Shown here: piece by piece, positions 1 to 10,788 of the stretch
Layout: each line of letters starts with the position of its first letter
Position numbering within the stretch: the first letter of the stretch is position 1
Origin: Ambrosia x helenae
Taxonomy: Eukaryota; Streptophyta; Magnoliopsida; Asterales; Asteraceae
Direction of reading: 5' to 3'
NCBI GenBank assembly: GCA_030844895.1
Contig: CM061228.1
Coordinates: 59,908,033 to 59,972,032, forward strand
DNA length: 64,000 bases
Notes under the pieces: model-generated
What the model was told of the DNA's origin: nothing
What the model saw: the letters and a program-made list of their open reading frames with translations, nothing else
The model's database searches: none
Program-made: the position numbers and the translations under genes

Positions 1-1489
1 CACCCCAGTCGAATTTCCTATCCTTCTGCGTGAGAGTGGTGAGGGGTTGAGCGATCTTCGAGAACCCCTGAATGAAACGACGATAGTAGCCCGCAAGGCC
101 TAGGAATTGCCGCACCTCAGTTGGCGTCTTTGGTGCTCCCCAGTCCTTGATTGCTTCGATCTTAGCTGGATCGACATGAATTCCTAGTTCATTAACCACA
201 TGTCCTAGGAACTGAACTTCGCGTAACCAAAAGTCACACTTTGAGAACTTGGCGTAAAGTTGTTTCCCGTCGCAAGAGTTCCAAAACTAACCGCAGATGT
301 TCCCCGTGTTCGGTGTCGTTCTTGGAGTAGATCAGAATGTCATCAATAAATACAATGACGAATTTGTCCAGATATGGTTTGCAAACGCGGTTCATCAAGT
401 CCATGAAAACCGCCGGTGCGTTCGTAAGACCGAAAGGCATGACCAAGAATTCGAAATGGCCATAACGTGTACGAAAGGCAGTCTTTGCGACGTCAGCTTC
501 CCTTACGCGCAACTGGTGATAACCGGACCTCAAATCAATCTTGGAATAATAACTAGAACCTGAAGCTGGTCGAATAGATCATCAATACGTGGAAGAGGAT
601 AACGGTTCTTGACGGTCAATTTGTTCAGCTCTCTGTAGTCCACACACAATCGAATGCTTCCATCCTTCTTCTTAACAAATAGAATCGGGGCTCCCCCAGG
701 GGAAGAACTTGGTTGATGAAACCCTTGTCCAAGAGTTCCTGTAATGACTAGACAATTCCTGCATCTCGGGAGGTGCAAGACGGTAGGGGGCCCGAGCAAT
801 AGGAGCAGCCCTGGTACAAGATCAATACCGAACTCAACTTGACGATGAGGAGGAAGACCAGATAACTCATCGGGAAAAACATCAGGAAACTCGCGTACCA
901 ACGGAATGTCGTCGATCTTCTTCTCATCACTAGAGGAAACAGATAAAAGCGCCAAAACGGCTGGATAACCCTTTCGAAGACACTTAAGGGCTTTCATGCT
1001 AGAGATGATGTTTAGCGGAACACCACCCTTGATACCGTACACAGAAAGGATTCTCCATCAGGGAGAGGAATCCGAATAACCTTATCGTAACAGACAATCT
1101 CCGCGTGATACAAAAGATAACCAATCCATTCCTACACAACGTCAAAACTACCCAATGGTACCGGCATAAGGTCGATGGGGAACGATAAACCCGACAACTC
1201 TAATTGACACTCCCGAAGGATACTAGTAGCTTCAATCGTTTTTCCCGTCAGCCAACTCAATAATATACTTGGTCTCTAATGGTAACGGGGTAATACATCT
1301 AGCAGGTCGACTAAACTCCCATGGAGGATACAAAACTCTTGTCGGCACCAGAATCAAATAACACACTAACAGAACGATTATTGAGAAGGAACGTACCGGT
1401 GACTGTGTCAGGGTCCTGCCTAGCCTCAGCGGCTCCAATGACGAAGGCACGTGCATTTCTGCCGCCGCCCCCATTGTTCCCATTACCGT
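1..1489 (-). pseudogene. pol: pol fragment (protease + reverse transcriptase), element A
   Basis: Frameshifted remains of an aspartic protease (a DSGAD active-site motif decoded near 1330-1350) and a reverse transcriptase. The RT part shows the VDYRELNK and NRYPLPRIDDLFDQL blocks (about 560-680) and the FIDDIL catalytic box (about 330-350), the gypsy form of YXDD. Reading breaks between the blocks: one open stretch covers 530-1042 and another 234-533 in a different frame. RNase H, integrase and chromodomain would lie left of position 1. It is homologous along its length to pol of element C. It cannot encode a functional polyprotein as written. Confidence 0.85.
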
Positions 1490-2609
1490 TGTTTCCACCC
1501 TGCTTCAATTTTGGGCAATCCTTCTTGTAATGCCCAGTGTCACCACAGTTGTAGCATCCTTGTCTTCCTGTAGTCCCTTGAGTAGTCGGAGCTGAGCTGT
1601 TAGTCGGAGCCTGAGTCGATGGAAGTGTAACCCGACAATCCTTAGCATAATGTCCAATTCGCTGGGCAGCGGTGACAACGGTTACTGTCGCAGTTCCCTT
1701 GATGATGGCGTCCACACTTGTTACATTTGGGCAGTTTCCCCGCATAACCACCCTGCTTGTTACCGAAGAAGAAGAACCCCCATTATCAAACCTCTTACCC
1801 TGCTGTGTTGGCCCAGATCCTTTCCCGTCATTTTCCCACTTGCGCTTGTTGTTCTCTGGGGCCTTAACAGTCGAACCCTTCGCAGGCAAAATACCCTCAT
1901 TCACCTTTAAGTTGGTCATCCTATGTGCCGATCGGACTACCTCTGCATACGTAGGATGATTTCCCGCAGCCACTAACCTGCAATTTCCGGTACTAACCCT
2001 GAGACATAGTGTTCAATCCTACGGTATTCTGGCACATGCAGATCGGGACACAGCACTGCCAACTCATTCCGCCTCACAGTATACTTCTCAATTTATGACC
2101 CAGTCATCTTGAGGTTCCATACCTCGTGCTCCAGCTTCTGTACCTCTTCCCTCGGACAATACTCACGCTTCAGCAACTGCACAAAATTCTCTCATGGCAT
2201 AGCATATGCCTCCCCAATACCCATATTCTGGGTGATGCCATTCCACCAAGTCAATGCCACATCCTGGAATAACGCAGCAGCATACTTAACCCGATCTTCT
2301 GGGAGACAGTTACACATCAGAAATACTGACTCCACTTTCTCCAGCCACCTAAGCAAGCTCACCGCACCCTCAGTGCCAAAGAATTCTTGGGGCTTACAGT
2401 CCCGGAACATCTTATAGGTGCACATGGGTGGGGGTGGGTTAACGGGACCACCACCACCGTTGTGCCCTTACTGAAAGGCAGCTTGGAGCAAGTTGTTCAG
2501 ATCAGCCTGCGATAGGTTAATACCTCCTCCCACGACCACCAGCACCACCGCGACCACCACCACGTCCACCATTGCGACCACCTCCACGTCCTCCTCGTAC
2601 TCCAGACAT
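1490..2609 (-). pseudogene. gag: gag fragment, element A
   Basis: The start codon is read at 2609 (minus), followed by a Gly/Arg-rich N-terminus as in the gag of B and C. The conserved capsid-type segment with the LTWWN motif is at about 2190-2425, and CCHC zinc-knuckle remains, including CYNCGDTGHYKKDC, are near 1520-1560. A stop after the capsid segment and several frame changes break it. The ATG lies five bases after a pyrimidine-rich tract ending in CAG (AG ending at 2614), which looks like a 3' splice site. It is a degenerate nucleocapsid gene. Confidence 0.82.
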
Positions 2610-3167
2610 GATTCTGGCAGAAAGAACGAGAAAATTTAGTTTCGCAGTTAAAGATAACCACTAATGTTCACAAGATCAAAGCTAGATCCAATCCAGGACT
2701 ATCCCTTCAAACCCAGAGCTCACTAGGGCTTCCATGCATTTCGGTTTATGATTTTTGTGTGCACCCAAAATGATAAACCGCTCTACATGGTCCTCCAAGT
2801 GTTCTCCTAGTTCAAAGTTCAAATCACCGAACATAGACTCTTAGCTACACACCGTAATACTACTGGTAGTTTGTGGCAAGTGTTTCTATTGGAGTACGAA
2901 AGGGAGATGTCCGAGCCTTGGACAAATCTCAAGAGCACACGAGTTACTCCAATAGACTACACTGCCTAGAAACAAGTAACCCAACCTAAGATAGAACGGA
3001 TGATGTAACGTAGAAAGACCAACGATTTAGAGACACCCCGACAAGACCATACGTAAACCACTATAACGTTTAGTACCATGTGATCGTCTAGTGTGTGCGA
3101 CTCGGCTATAGACTAGACTCTACATGCAGTCCTAGTTCACTATAACCATTGGGCTCTGATACCAATC
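2610..3167 (-). other. 5' leader of element A with primer-binding site
   Basis: Untranslated leader between LTR and gag. The PBS is at 3152-3164 (minus-strand TGGTATCAGAGCC), matching the 3' end of plant initiator Met-tRNA, three bases inside the LTR end. No coding sequence is seen. Blocks of the leader are shared with B and C (the 'tgcacccaaaatgataaaccg'-type block near 2760-2780 and the stretch next to the PBS). Confidence 0.85.
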
Positions 3168-4369
3168 TGTCACACCCTCAAATCCACTTGCGGAGTTTTA
3201 CCGCGAGGCGCATGACAAACCAGGATCCAAACCAACGATCACAATAAACAAGTCTAAATGTATATAAATGCAATTTCAAAACAAAGTTTAAAATCCCGTT
3301 TACAGCGAGGAAGCTTATTCAAAACAGTATCTCAAAAATGAAAACAATAGTTCAACGTTTATAAGGCCATGCAACCCTAGTTAGACGCCGTGCAGACGCG
3401 TGCGCCCTAGTCCAGTCGTGCTACCTTAGCGACCTGAGAAAACATGTAAAAGTTTACGTCAGCACAAAAATGCTGGTGAGTTTACAGGTTTTGTATCCAA
3501 GTACCAAGTCAACCTGTCCATACTATAACAAATCGAAAACCAGTATACGCTAGCTAGGCGTACGTTTTGTTACTACCACGATTGGAAACCATTACTAACT
3601 CGAATACCAGATGTTGTGCCCGAAAAGTACCAGTTGTTCCTGTTGTTCCTGTTTGAGACAATATGCACTCGCCCGGCCCTCCAAGCCGACGAGCGGGGTT
3701 GGTCACTCCCAATAGCGCTATTCACATTTCCCGTTGTGCAAACCGCACATTCATGGTTCCCCCCGGGACTTCCAAAGATCGTGTAGTACACAATAGAAAC
3801 CCATAGTATGTCAGTAGTTACCAAATAATCGTTTTAACACATGTTTTCTCCCCGAAAGTATAAAACCCAGTTTAAAAGAGGGGCCGTTAAACTCACCTTA
3901 AGTTGCGTTACTCCTTAACCCGAGTAAACTCAGCTGCTATGCTAGTCCCGTAAGCGGCGACCTAACATATGACAGTTACAAGTACTTAGACTAATAACCC
4001 GCAGGTTAATTAGTCCCTAGATGTCCAGACCGTAACCAAGTTCGTTTGAAAACACCGTGACTGTTTAACTGACCCAAAGTACAAGACTCGACATCCCATT
4101 GGTGACCCGAGACTTCCCGTGTTATGTTTACGCTCTCGAACATGTAATCATTCAATCATACTTAACATACGTTAACGCACACCAAGTTATAGCACATAGT
4201 TCACGTATCACCGAATTACATCCAAACATATGTTACCAAGTTATTAGATATGTTACGAGGTTCCTAGCATGTTACTACATGTCAAATCGGGTCTCGGAAT
4301 GCTAATTTACACTTACAGCAGCAGTACACGCGATTAGGAAAAGTAAACTAGCATTTAGGACTGATTGCA

Positions 4370-4640
4370 TATAAAAACTAGCAATCAGGGCTGATTGCAT
4401 ATAAGTTCATGTGATTAGGGCTGATTGCATATAAGTTCATGTGATTAGGGCTGATTGCATATAAGTTCATGTGATTAGGGCTGATTGCATATAAGTTCAT
4501 GTGATTAGGGCTGATTGCATATAAGTTCATGCGATTAGGGCTGATCGCATGTAAGTTCATGCGATTGGGGCTGATCGCATGTAAGTTCATGCGATGGGGC
4601 CTGATTGCATGTAAAACTGGCGATTAGCAATCCCTAATCG
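4370..4640 (-). repeat. 30-bp tandem repeat inside LTR A
   Basis: About eight copies of a 30-bp unit with the core GATTAGGGCTGATTGCAT and AAGTTCATG, with an A-to-C drift (TGCATATAAG to CGCATGTAAG) toward the right end. It lies about 650-900 bp downstream of the TATA box in the direction of transcription. A 70-aa repetitive reading frame on the minus strand is a by-product of the 30-bp period. Confidence 0.9.
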
Positions 4641-5261
4641 CCTGTAACCTTGCTGTTCCAGTTTTTCGCGCGTTTTAACGCTCCAAATCAGATCCAGAAC
4701 GTGTGTAACTACCCAATATCATCCCAAACACTATCCTAAACATGTTTCAACCAAAACCCTTCGTTTTGCCTCGTATTATCAGCCCTGCATGCAATCACGT
4801 AATCCAAACACCATTCACATAGCATGCAATCATCATACTAAACATGCATAACAATAACCCTAATAATCATTACTCAGATATCATCATCATAACATTAATA
4901 TTATTCTGATTTAACCTAATAACATGTTAATCCATCATTATGAATCAAAAACCCTAGCTTTCTAATCATAAACACCCATCATAACACATGTATACTAGTT
5001 AGAATCCGATTAACAACCCTTATTAACGATTTTCAGAAAGCTTTTTCGTTTTAGAACAGGTCTGGACCATTAGGGATTGATTAAAAACGTTTATAAAGAT
5101 TCATGGATGGAAACCAAACCTTAGAATTGTGAAAGAATGAAAGATTATGCTTGAATCCTTGTGTTTTGATCAAAAATCGCGTTCCAGAGGTTGTGTGTGT
5201 GTTGGGGCAGGTTATGGGACGACTAGGGTTTGTATAATGAAGTTTATGAGGTCAAGTATGG

Positions 5262-5269
5262 TATTTATA
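5262..5269 (-). promoter_or_regulatory. TATA box of LTR A
   Basis: Minus-strand TATAAATA, in the same place relative to the LTR start (about 500-600 bp) as the TATA boxes of B, C and D. Upstream, 5285-5390 carries inverted copies of the GCGATTAGG motif also found in the 30-bp repeat. Confidence 0.7.
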
Positions 5270-5763
5270 GTCGTTTTAGTCGTCCAGCACGTAACATGCG
5301 ATTATGCAGCTTTACACGCGATCAGGAAGCCTAATCGCATGTAAGTTCATGCGATTGGCTTGCCTAATCGCCTATAGGGGCTGGTTTCTTGCGTTTTGTG
5401 CGTTAAACCCCGTTTTAACATATGTTAACACATATTCACATACCGACAAGTCACATAATGATTGTAAACACATAACACATGTAAATACACATATTCACCC
5501 TCGTTCACCAATTCCCGGGACTCGAGACTCGTATGTTCCGTATGCCCTGACGATCCTACAAATCGTCACCGTTTGTATACTTGGTTAAGGACCGACATCT
5601 AATGAACCTCTAGACCAACATCCAATGATCCTCTAGACTAAACCGATAGTTCCCGAACCATAACCCGACTTAACTAGCCCAGTTAAGTACAATATACGCG
5701 TGACTCGCTAAGGTAGACTTTCATCTAAACAACGTTGTTAACCAGAATTTGCCGGGTGTCACA

Positions 5764-5885
5764 TCATCCCCACGTTAAAAGAATTTTCGTCCCGAAAATT
5801 GCACAACTACCAAAAGAACAAGGAAATAACGAAGGGAACAAACAAAAGATAGAAATCAAAAGAGAGATTTACCCGAATTGTCACA
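5764..5885 (-). other. Extra 122 bp with PPT, hairpin and second LTR-like start
   Basis: On the minus strand: a TGTGACAATTCGGG start at 5885, an AT-rich stretch, a perfect hairpin AATTTTCG-GGA-CGAAAATT (5782-5800), then the polypurine tract GTGGGGATGA touching the canonical LTR start at 5763. Position 5885 abuts satellite cleanly. This matches the inner of two PPT/LTR-start copies seen in B and C, so A appears to have integrated with a longer LTR. Alternatively it is the 3' tail of a fused second element. Confidence 0.6.
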
Positions 5886-8149
5886 GATTTAGTATATTTC
5901 ATGTCAATTCTTAAAGAAGTTTGTTATGCAAATATTATTTATTTAAAACATAATAAGTAGTCAATAAAAACTATAATTACACCTTTTATAGATGATGATA
6001 TTTTTGTATAATTTTTATTGATATAAAATATATGTTCAATTTTTAAATATATAAAAGCAATAAAATAGTTCATTTTTTTTGTAAGAACAATAGTTTTAAT
6101 TGTTTTATTAATATAAAATAATAACATTATAATGATATGTTAAGTTTCCATCTAGATCCTTCGTTTGTACAGTGGTCATCAAAGACATTTAGGGCTGTGA
6201 AAACTGTTTGTAATTATGAATTTGAAAACACTGTTCTAATTTAAATTTATAGTTGTTCTCTTAGATATTAGATTTATTACAAGTTAACTATTGCAAAGTC
6301 TGTTTTAAAATTCTGGTGACATCTTTCTTTAGTTGAAAATTATAGTTTTATGACAATTGTTTGTTAACATCCGTTTGACTACTCATAAAATATTATATAG
6401 CCTGAACTTAGAATAGGTTTCCATATCAAATTTATTAGTAGGACATTGAACACAATAATAATATTCATGTTAATAATTTAAACTGATGGTTATAATAACT
6501 TAAGTGAGTTATATGTAAATATTCAGTTTACATATATTAAAATATTACTAACAGTGACTATATTTCTGTCGTTTGTTAAAAAGTTTTTCATGGATTTTTA
6601 TAAAAAACTATAATTTCCCATTTTATAGATGGTGATATTTTAGTAGATTTTTTACTGATATAAAGTATATGTTCATTTTTTAAATACATAGGAACAATAA
6701 AAGACTTCAATTCATATGTGAGAACAATACATTTAATTGTTAATGTAATATTAAATAATAATCTTTAAATTTAAGTTATATTTCCATCTAGATCCTTCGT
6801 TTGTATACTGCTCATCAAAGACTTTTAGGGCTCTGCGGGCTGTTTGTAATTATGAATTTGAAAAGACTGATCTAATATAAATTTATATTTCATGTCATTA
6901 AAATATATTAAAATGATTACGGTTTTGAAGTATCTTTATTAAAAACATTATTTTATTATTATTGTTGTGTTTGCAGTTGTCTTTCATTGTATAAAAAATA
7001 AATTAAAATTTCGATAACTAGCTTCCGACTTTATAGTTTCTTCAAATGCAATAAAAGATTTAGTATATTTCATGTCAATTCTTAAAGAAGTTTGTTATGC
7101 AAATATTATTTATTTTAAACATAATAAGTAGTCAATAAAAAACTATAATTACACCTTTTATAGATAATGATATTTTTGTATAATTTTTATTGATATAAAA
7201 TATATGTTCAATTTTTAAATATATCAAAGCAATAAAATAGTTCATTTTTTTTGTAAGAACAATAGTTTTAATTGTTTTATTAATATAAAATATAACATTA
7301 TAATGATATGTTAAGTTTCCATCTAGATCCTTCGTTTGTACAGAGGTCATCAAACACATTTAGGGCTGTGAAAACTGTTTGTAATTATGAATTTGAAAAG
7401 ACTGTTCTAATTTAAATTTATAGTTGTTCTCTTAGATATTATATTTATTACAAGTTAACTATTGCAAAGTCTGTTTTAAAATTCTGGTGACATCTTTCTT
7501 TAGTTGAAAATTATAGTTTTATGACAGTTGTTTGTTAACATCCGTTTGACTACTCATAAAATATTATATAGCCTGAACTTAGAATAGGTTTCCATATCAA
7601 ATTTATTAGTAGGACATTGAACATAATAATAATATTCATGTTAATAATTTAAACTGATGGTTATAATAACTTAAGTGAGTTATATGTAAATATTCAGTTT
7701 ACATATATTAAAATATTATTTACAGTGACTATATTTCTGTCATTTGTTAAAAAAGTTTTTCATGGATTTTTATAAAAAACTATAATTTCCCATTTTATAG
7801 ATGGTGATATTTTAGTAGATTTTTTACTGATATAAAGTATATGTTCATTTTTTAAATACATGGGAACAATAAAAGACTTCAATTCATATGTGAGAACAAT
7901 ACATTTAATTGTTAATGTAATATTAAATAATAATCTTTAAATTTAAGTTATATTTCCATCTAGATCCTTCGTTTGTATACTGCTCATCAAAGACTTTTAG
8001 GGCTCTGCGGGCTGTTTGTAATTATGAATTTGAAAAGACTGATCTAATATAAATTTATATTTCATGTCATTAAAATATATTAAAATGATTACGGTTTTGA
8101 AGTATCTTTATTAAAAACATTATTTTATTATTATTGTTGTGTTTGCAGT
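5886..8149. repeat. Satellite array 1 (about two 1,172-bp units)
   Basis: AT-rich tandem units with anchors (CCATCTAGATCCTTCG followed by TGTACA) at 6148 and 7319, 1,171 bp apart. A related second anchor followed by TGTATACTG lies 636 bp after the first (6784), so each unit is an ancient dimer. It begins at element A and ends where the LTR of B starts. No coding sequence is credible here; the short minus-strand frame repeats with every unit. Confidence 0.93.
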
Positions 8150-8577
8150 TGTGACACCCGGCATGTTCGGCTTAAACATAATAGAACATCTAAGTCTACC
8201 TAAGCGAGAAACGTTTATAAACAAACTTAACTGGGTTAGTTGAGTCGGGTCAGATTAGGATTGTCCAGGGTTCAATGATCTGGAGGATCATTGGGAGTCA
8301 TTTTGGGGAATACACTAGTACCGGGTTCCGTTGTTGGTGACATTACATGAACTAATTAAGTATATGTGTAGATTATGGGTCGTGTGGTGGATTGTATACT
8401 TATACTTGCTTAAACGATGTACAAATGATTATACGTGCCTAAATATGCTAAACATAGACTATGGGTGCATGCTTATGTGTTAAGATGTGTTAGAATGCGT
8501 TAAACACGACAAACTGGGAAAAGGTTAACATGTGTTAAAAAGTGCTGTTGACATGTGTTAAAAAGGTGCTGATGACC

Positions 8578-8735
8578 TGAATGTGGAAATAGTGGGCGAA
8601 CGTGGAAATGGAACTTGAAAAATGGGCGAACGTAGAAACAAAGTGGGCGAATGTGGAAAAGTTCCACATTCGACCATTACAAATGGGCGAATGTGGAAAA
8701 GTTCCACATTCGACCACATAAAAGGGGCGAACCTG
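8578..8735 (+). promoter_or_regulatory. GGGCGAA/TTCGACC motif cluster upstream of TATA, LTR B1
   Basis: Repeated motif GGKCGAAYGTGGAA in both orientations, including palindromic GTGGAAAAGTTCCAC, ending just before the TATA box. The same cluster occurs in LTR B2 (13346-13470), C1 (29372-29530), C2 (37327-37486) and, diverged, D (63336-63530). Confidence 0.75.
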
Positions 8736-8742
8736 GACTGGG

Positions 8743-8750
8743 TATAAATA
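8743..8750 (+). promoter_or_regulatory. TATA box of LTR B1
   Basis: TATAAATA, followed about 30-40 bp later by a typical plant 5' UTR sequence (ACAAACCCTAAACGCC). Identical in LTR B2 at 13471-13478. In the next 150 bp a splice-donor-like AAG|GTGTGTT (GT at 8892) begins a T-rich stretch. Confidence 0.75.
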
Positions 8751-9515
8751 CCATCCTTAGCCATTTTTCACCATTTCACAAACCCTAAACGCCTCCAAAC
8801 ACTCTCTATCAGCTATTATCATTGGGGAAGGAGTTTTTGAGCTTGTTTTTCATAACCTAACTCTCTAAATCATTACAAGTGAAAATCTAAGGTGTGTTCT
8901 TCATTTTAAATCCTTTTTAAACAATTTTAACTTGTTTTCATCTAAACCCCAAGGGTCCAGATCTGATATCAACATGTTTTATGGGTAAAAACCTTCCTAA
9001 TATCTTTCTAAATAAAACCTATTCATAAACAATGAGTTTTCATACAATTTAACATGTGTTTATGTGGTATTAAGCATTGTTTGATGATTACTTGCTATGT
9101 AGATGACATGACTACAACCTAGGGCTGTTATAAATAGAGAGTTATGATGGAAACATGTTACAATTGATTGTTGATGGTGTTTTGTCGATTAAAGGGGTTT
9201 TTAGTTAGATTTAGGGCTTGTTTTTGGATGGTAATGATAGAGTTATGATAGGGGTTTCTTGTTCATAATGATTTAAGTATGATGAGCTAATGATTGATTA
9301 AATTCAGAAAGTTTCCTAATTGGGTAATAATTTCATGCATGATGATGTGACATCTCCATAATTTACTATTTTAGGAAACTTGTAAAAACGGATAGATTTT
9401 GGGGTAAAATCGGTAGGGTTTCGTAGGAATATGTTAATGATGCTTGACTGCTGTAGTTCATGATGTTTCGTGATGTTTTCGGATGTTTTCGACGCGTTTT
9501 TGGGAAAATCTAACA

Positions 9516-9690
9516 GCAGGGGCGAACCTGGAATACCTTCGACCAGTCTAACGGTCGAAGGTGGACTTCCAAGGGTCGAACTTGGAACTGAGGGGGCGAA
9601 GGTGGAAGAAAGGGGCGAAGGTGGAAGAAAAGGGGCGAAGGTGGGAGTTTAAAGCCACCTTCGACCACTCAAAGCCACGTTCGGCCCTAC
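9516..9690 (+). repeat. Second GGGCGAA motif cluster, LTR B1
   Basis: Direct and inverted copies of GGGCGAAGGTGGA and TTCGACC, about 770-950 bp downstream of the TATA box and therefore in the transcribed part of the LTR. Counterparts are in B2 (14242-14397), C1 (28388-28600) and C2 (36340-36556). Confidence 0.75.
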
Positions 9691-10195
9691 GTTAACAGAA
9701 ATGAGATTTTGATACGAACTAAGTGTTTTATGCTTGAAACTTATGTGTTAAACTTATGTGCATGACTAATTGATGTAATGGGTCACCAACGGGATGTCGG
9801 GTCGGTCTGGGATGTCCGGTTAACGTTTAAACACACTTTTTAACATACGTAGTCAAGATCTGGACAATCGGGGACTAGTTAGCCTTCGGGTTAATAGTCA
9901 TTACACTTATGTAAACTCATTGATAGGTTGTCAGTAGTTGGGATTATCATTCACGTATTGGAATTCTAGTTACCAGAGGACGCACTTTAAGGTGAGTTTC
10001 ACGGCCCCATTCTTTTACTGGTTTTACAATTTCGGGGGAGAAAACATGCTGTGTTCTTTAAACGTGTGTCAAATGTGTTTTTCCTAAAAGGCGTGACAAC
10101 TATGTTTTGGGTACTCATGTATTCACTACGTTTTGGGAATGTTCATTTGGGTTCAAGGTATTCATTTATGTTCCGTATTATATGGCCTATGTTGT

Positions 10196-10380
10196 GGCAG
10201 TTCGTTAGCCGTGGTGCGGTAGTTCGTTAGCCTCTATGTGGTAGTTCGTTAGCTATGTTATAGTAGTTCGTTGGCCATGGGATGGTAGTTCGTTAGCTAT
10301 GGTAAAGCAGTTCGTTGACCATGGGATGGTAGTTCGTTATCTTCGGTGGGCGATAGTTCGTTTGGGAGGTTCGTTATGAA
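10196..10380 (+). repeat. AGTTCGTTAGC minisatellite in LTR B1
   Basis: About nine imperfect copies of a 21-27-bp unit with the core AGTTCGTTAGC, in the 3' third of the LTR; repeated at about 14903-15088 in LTR B2. Not present in the LTRs of A, C or E. Confidence 0.88.
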
Positions 10381-10788
10381 GTTCAAACATTTAACGAGTG
10401 TTTTCATCGGTCGGTAGTATCATGTTGGTCTTTCAAAAGTTCGTGAAACGTTTTACTTAAAAACCTGTGAACTCACCGGCATTATTTGCTGACGTTTTTA
10501 GCATGTTTGTCTCAGGTCGCTAAGGTAGCAGCTGTCGATAGGCGCACGGAGTCTCACGGCGTCTAGGAATCATATGCACGTTTTGTTAAACATTTCAGAC
10601 TTTATATTTCATTTTGAGTTGTAATACATATTATGCTTCCGCTGTGTTGGAACAGTTTGAACCTTAATGGTTTACTTATGTCAGTTTTACGTATCATATA
10701 GTGTTGTTTATTGTGACCGTTGACTTGGATCCTGGTGTGTCACGCGCCTCGCGGTAAAACTCCGCAGTGGTAATTTGAGGGTGTGACA

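Larger units (their letters stand above)
3168..5763 (-). repeat. LTR of element A (canonical part, 2,596 bp)
   Basis: On the minus strand it starts TGTGACACCCGGC and ends GGGTGTGACA, the same termini as the LTRs of B, C and D. It carries a TATA box (5262-5269), a 30-bp tandem repeat in the transcribed half, and related motifs upstream of the TATA box. A further 122 bp (5764-5885) precede it and end in a second TGTGACA, so the LTR may really be 2,718 bp long. Similarity to B and C is patchy: the ends and the promoter context are shared while the repeat motifs differ. Confidence 0.85.
1..5885 (-). mobile_element. Element A: Ty3/gypsy chromovirus, 5' part
   Basis: Read on the minus strand, this is an LTR (5885/5763 down to 3168), a PBS, a leader, gag (from 2609), protease and reverse transcriptase, running off the window at position 1 near the RT/RNase H border. 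The PBS and pol motifs place it in Ty3/gypsy, and the long LTR and close similarity to element C make it a Tekay/Del-type chromovirus. The coding part is full of frameshifts, so it is a decayed copy. The flank at 5886 is satellite DNA. The second LTR and second target-site duplication lie outside the window, so the insertion cannot be fully checked. Confidence 0.88.
8150..10788 (+). repeat. 5' LTR of element B (2,639 bp)
   Basis: Starts TGTGACACCCGGCATG and ends GTGTGACA, directly before the PBS. It contains the TATA box, motif clusters on both sides of it, and the AGTTCGTTAGC minisatellite. Compared with the 3' LTR it has one extra copy of about 41 bp in the promoter cluster and one of about 18 bp in the second cluster, plus very few single-base changes. 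Confidence 0.93.

Noticed and set aside
4378..4590. 70-codon repetitive reading frame (repeated MNLHAISPN)
   Set aside because: Produced by the 30-bp tandem repeat, whose length is a multiple of three, inside an LTR.
4370..4640. CRISPR-like array (regular 30-bp repeat)
   Set aside because: No unique spacers; plain tandem repeat in a plant LTR.
8535..8764. Minus-strand frames rich in HIRPF/STFAH repeats in the LTRs (also 13268-13492, 29343-29558, 37310-37540)
   Set aside because: They follow the GGGCGAA motif array in the LTR promoter region and are not conserved as proteins.
8775..8800. Plant telomere-like AAACCCTAAAC
   Set aside because: Single occurrence in each LTR, at a 5' UTR position; common in plant leaders and not a telomere array.
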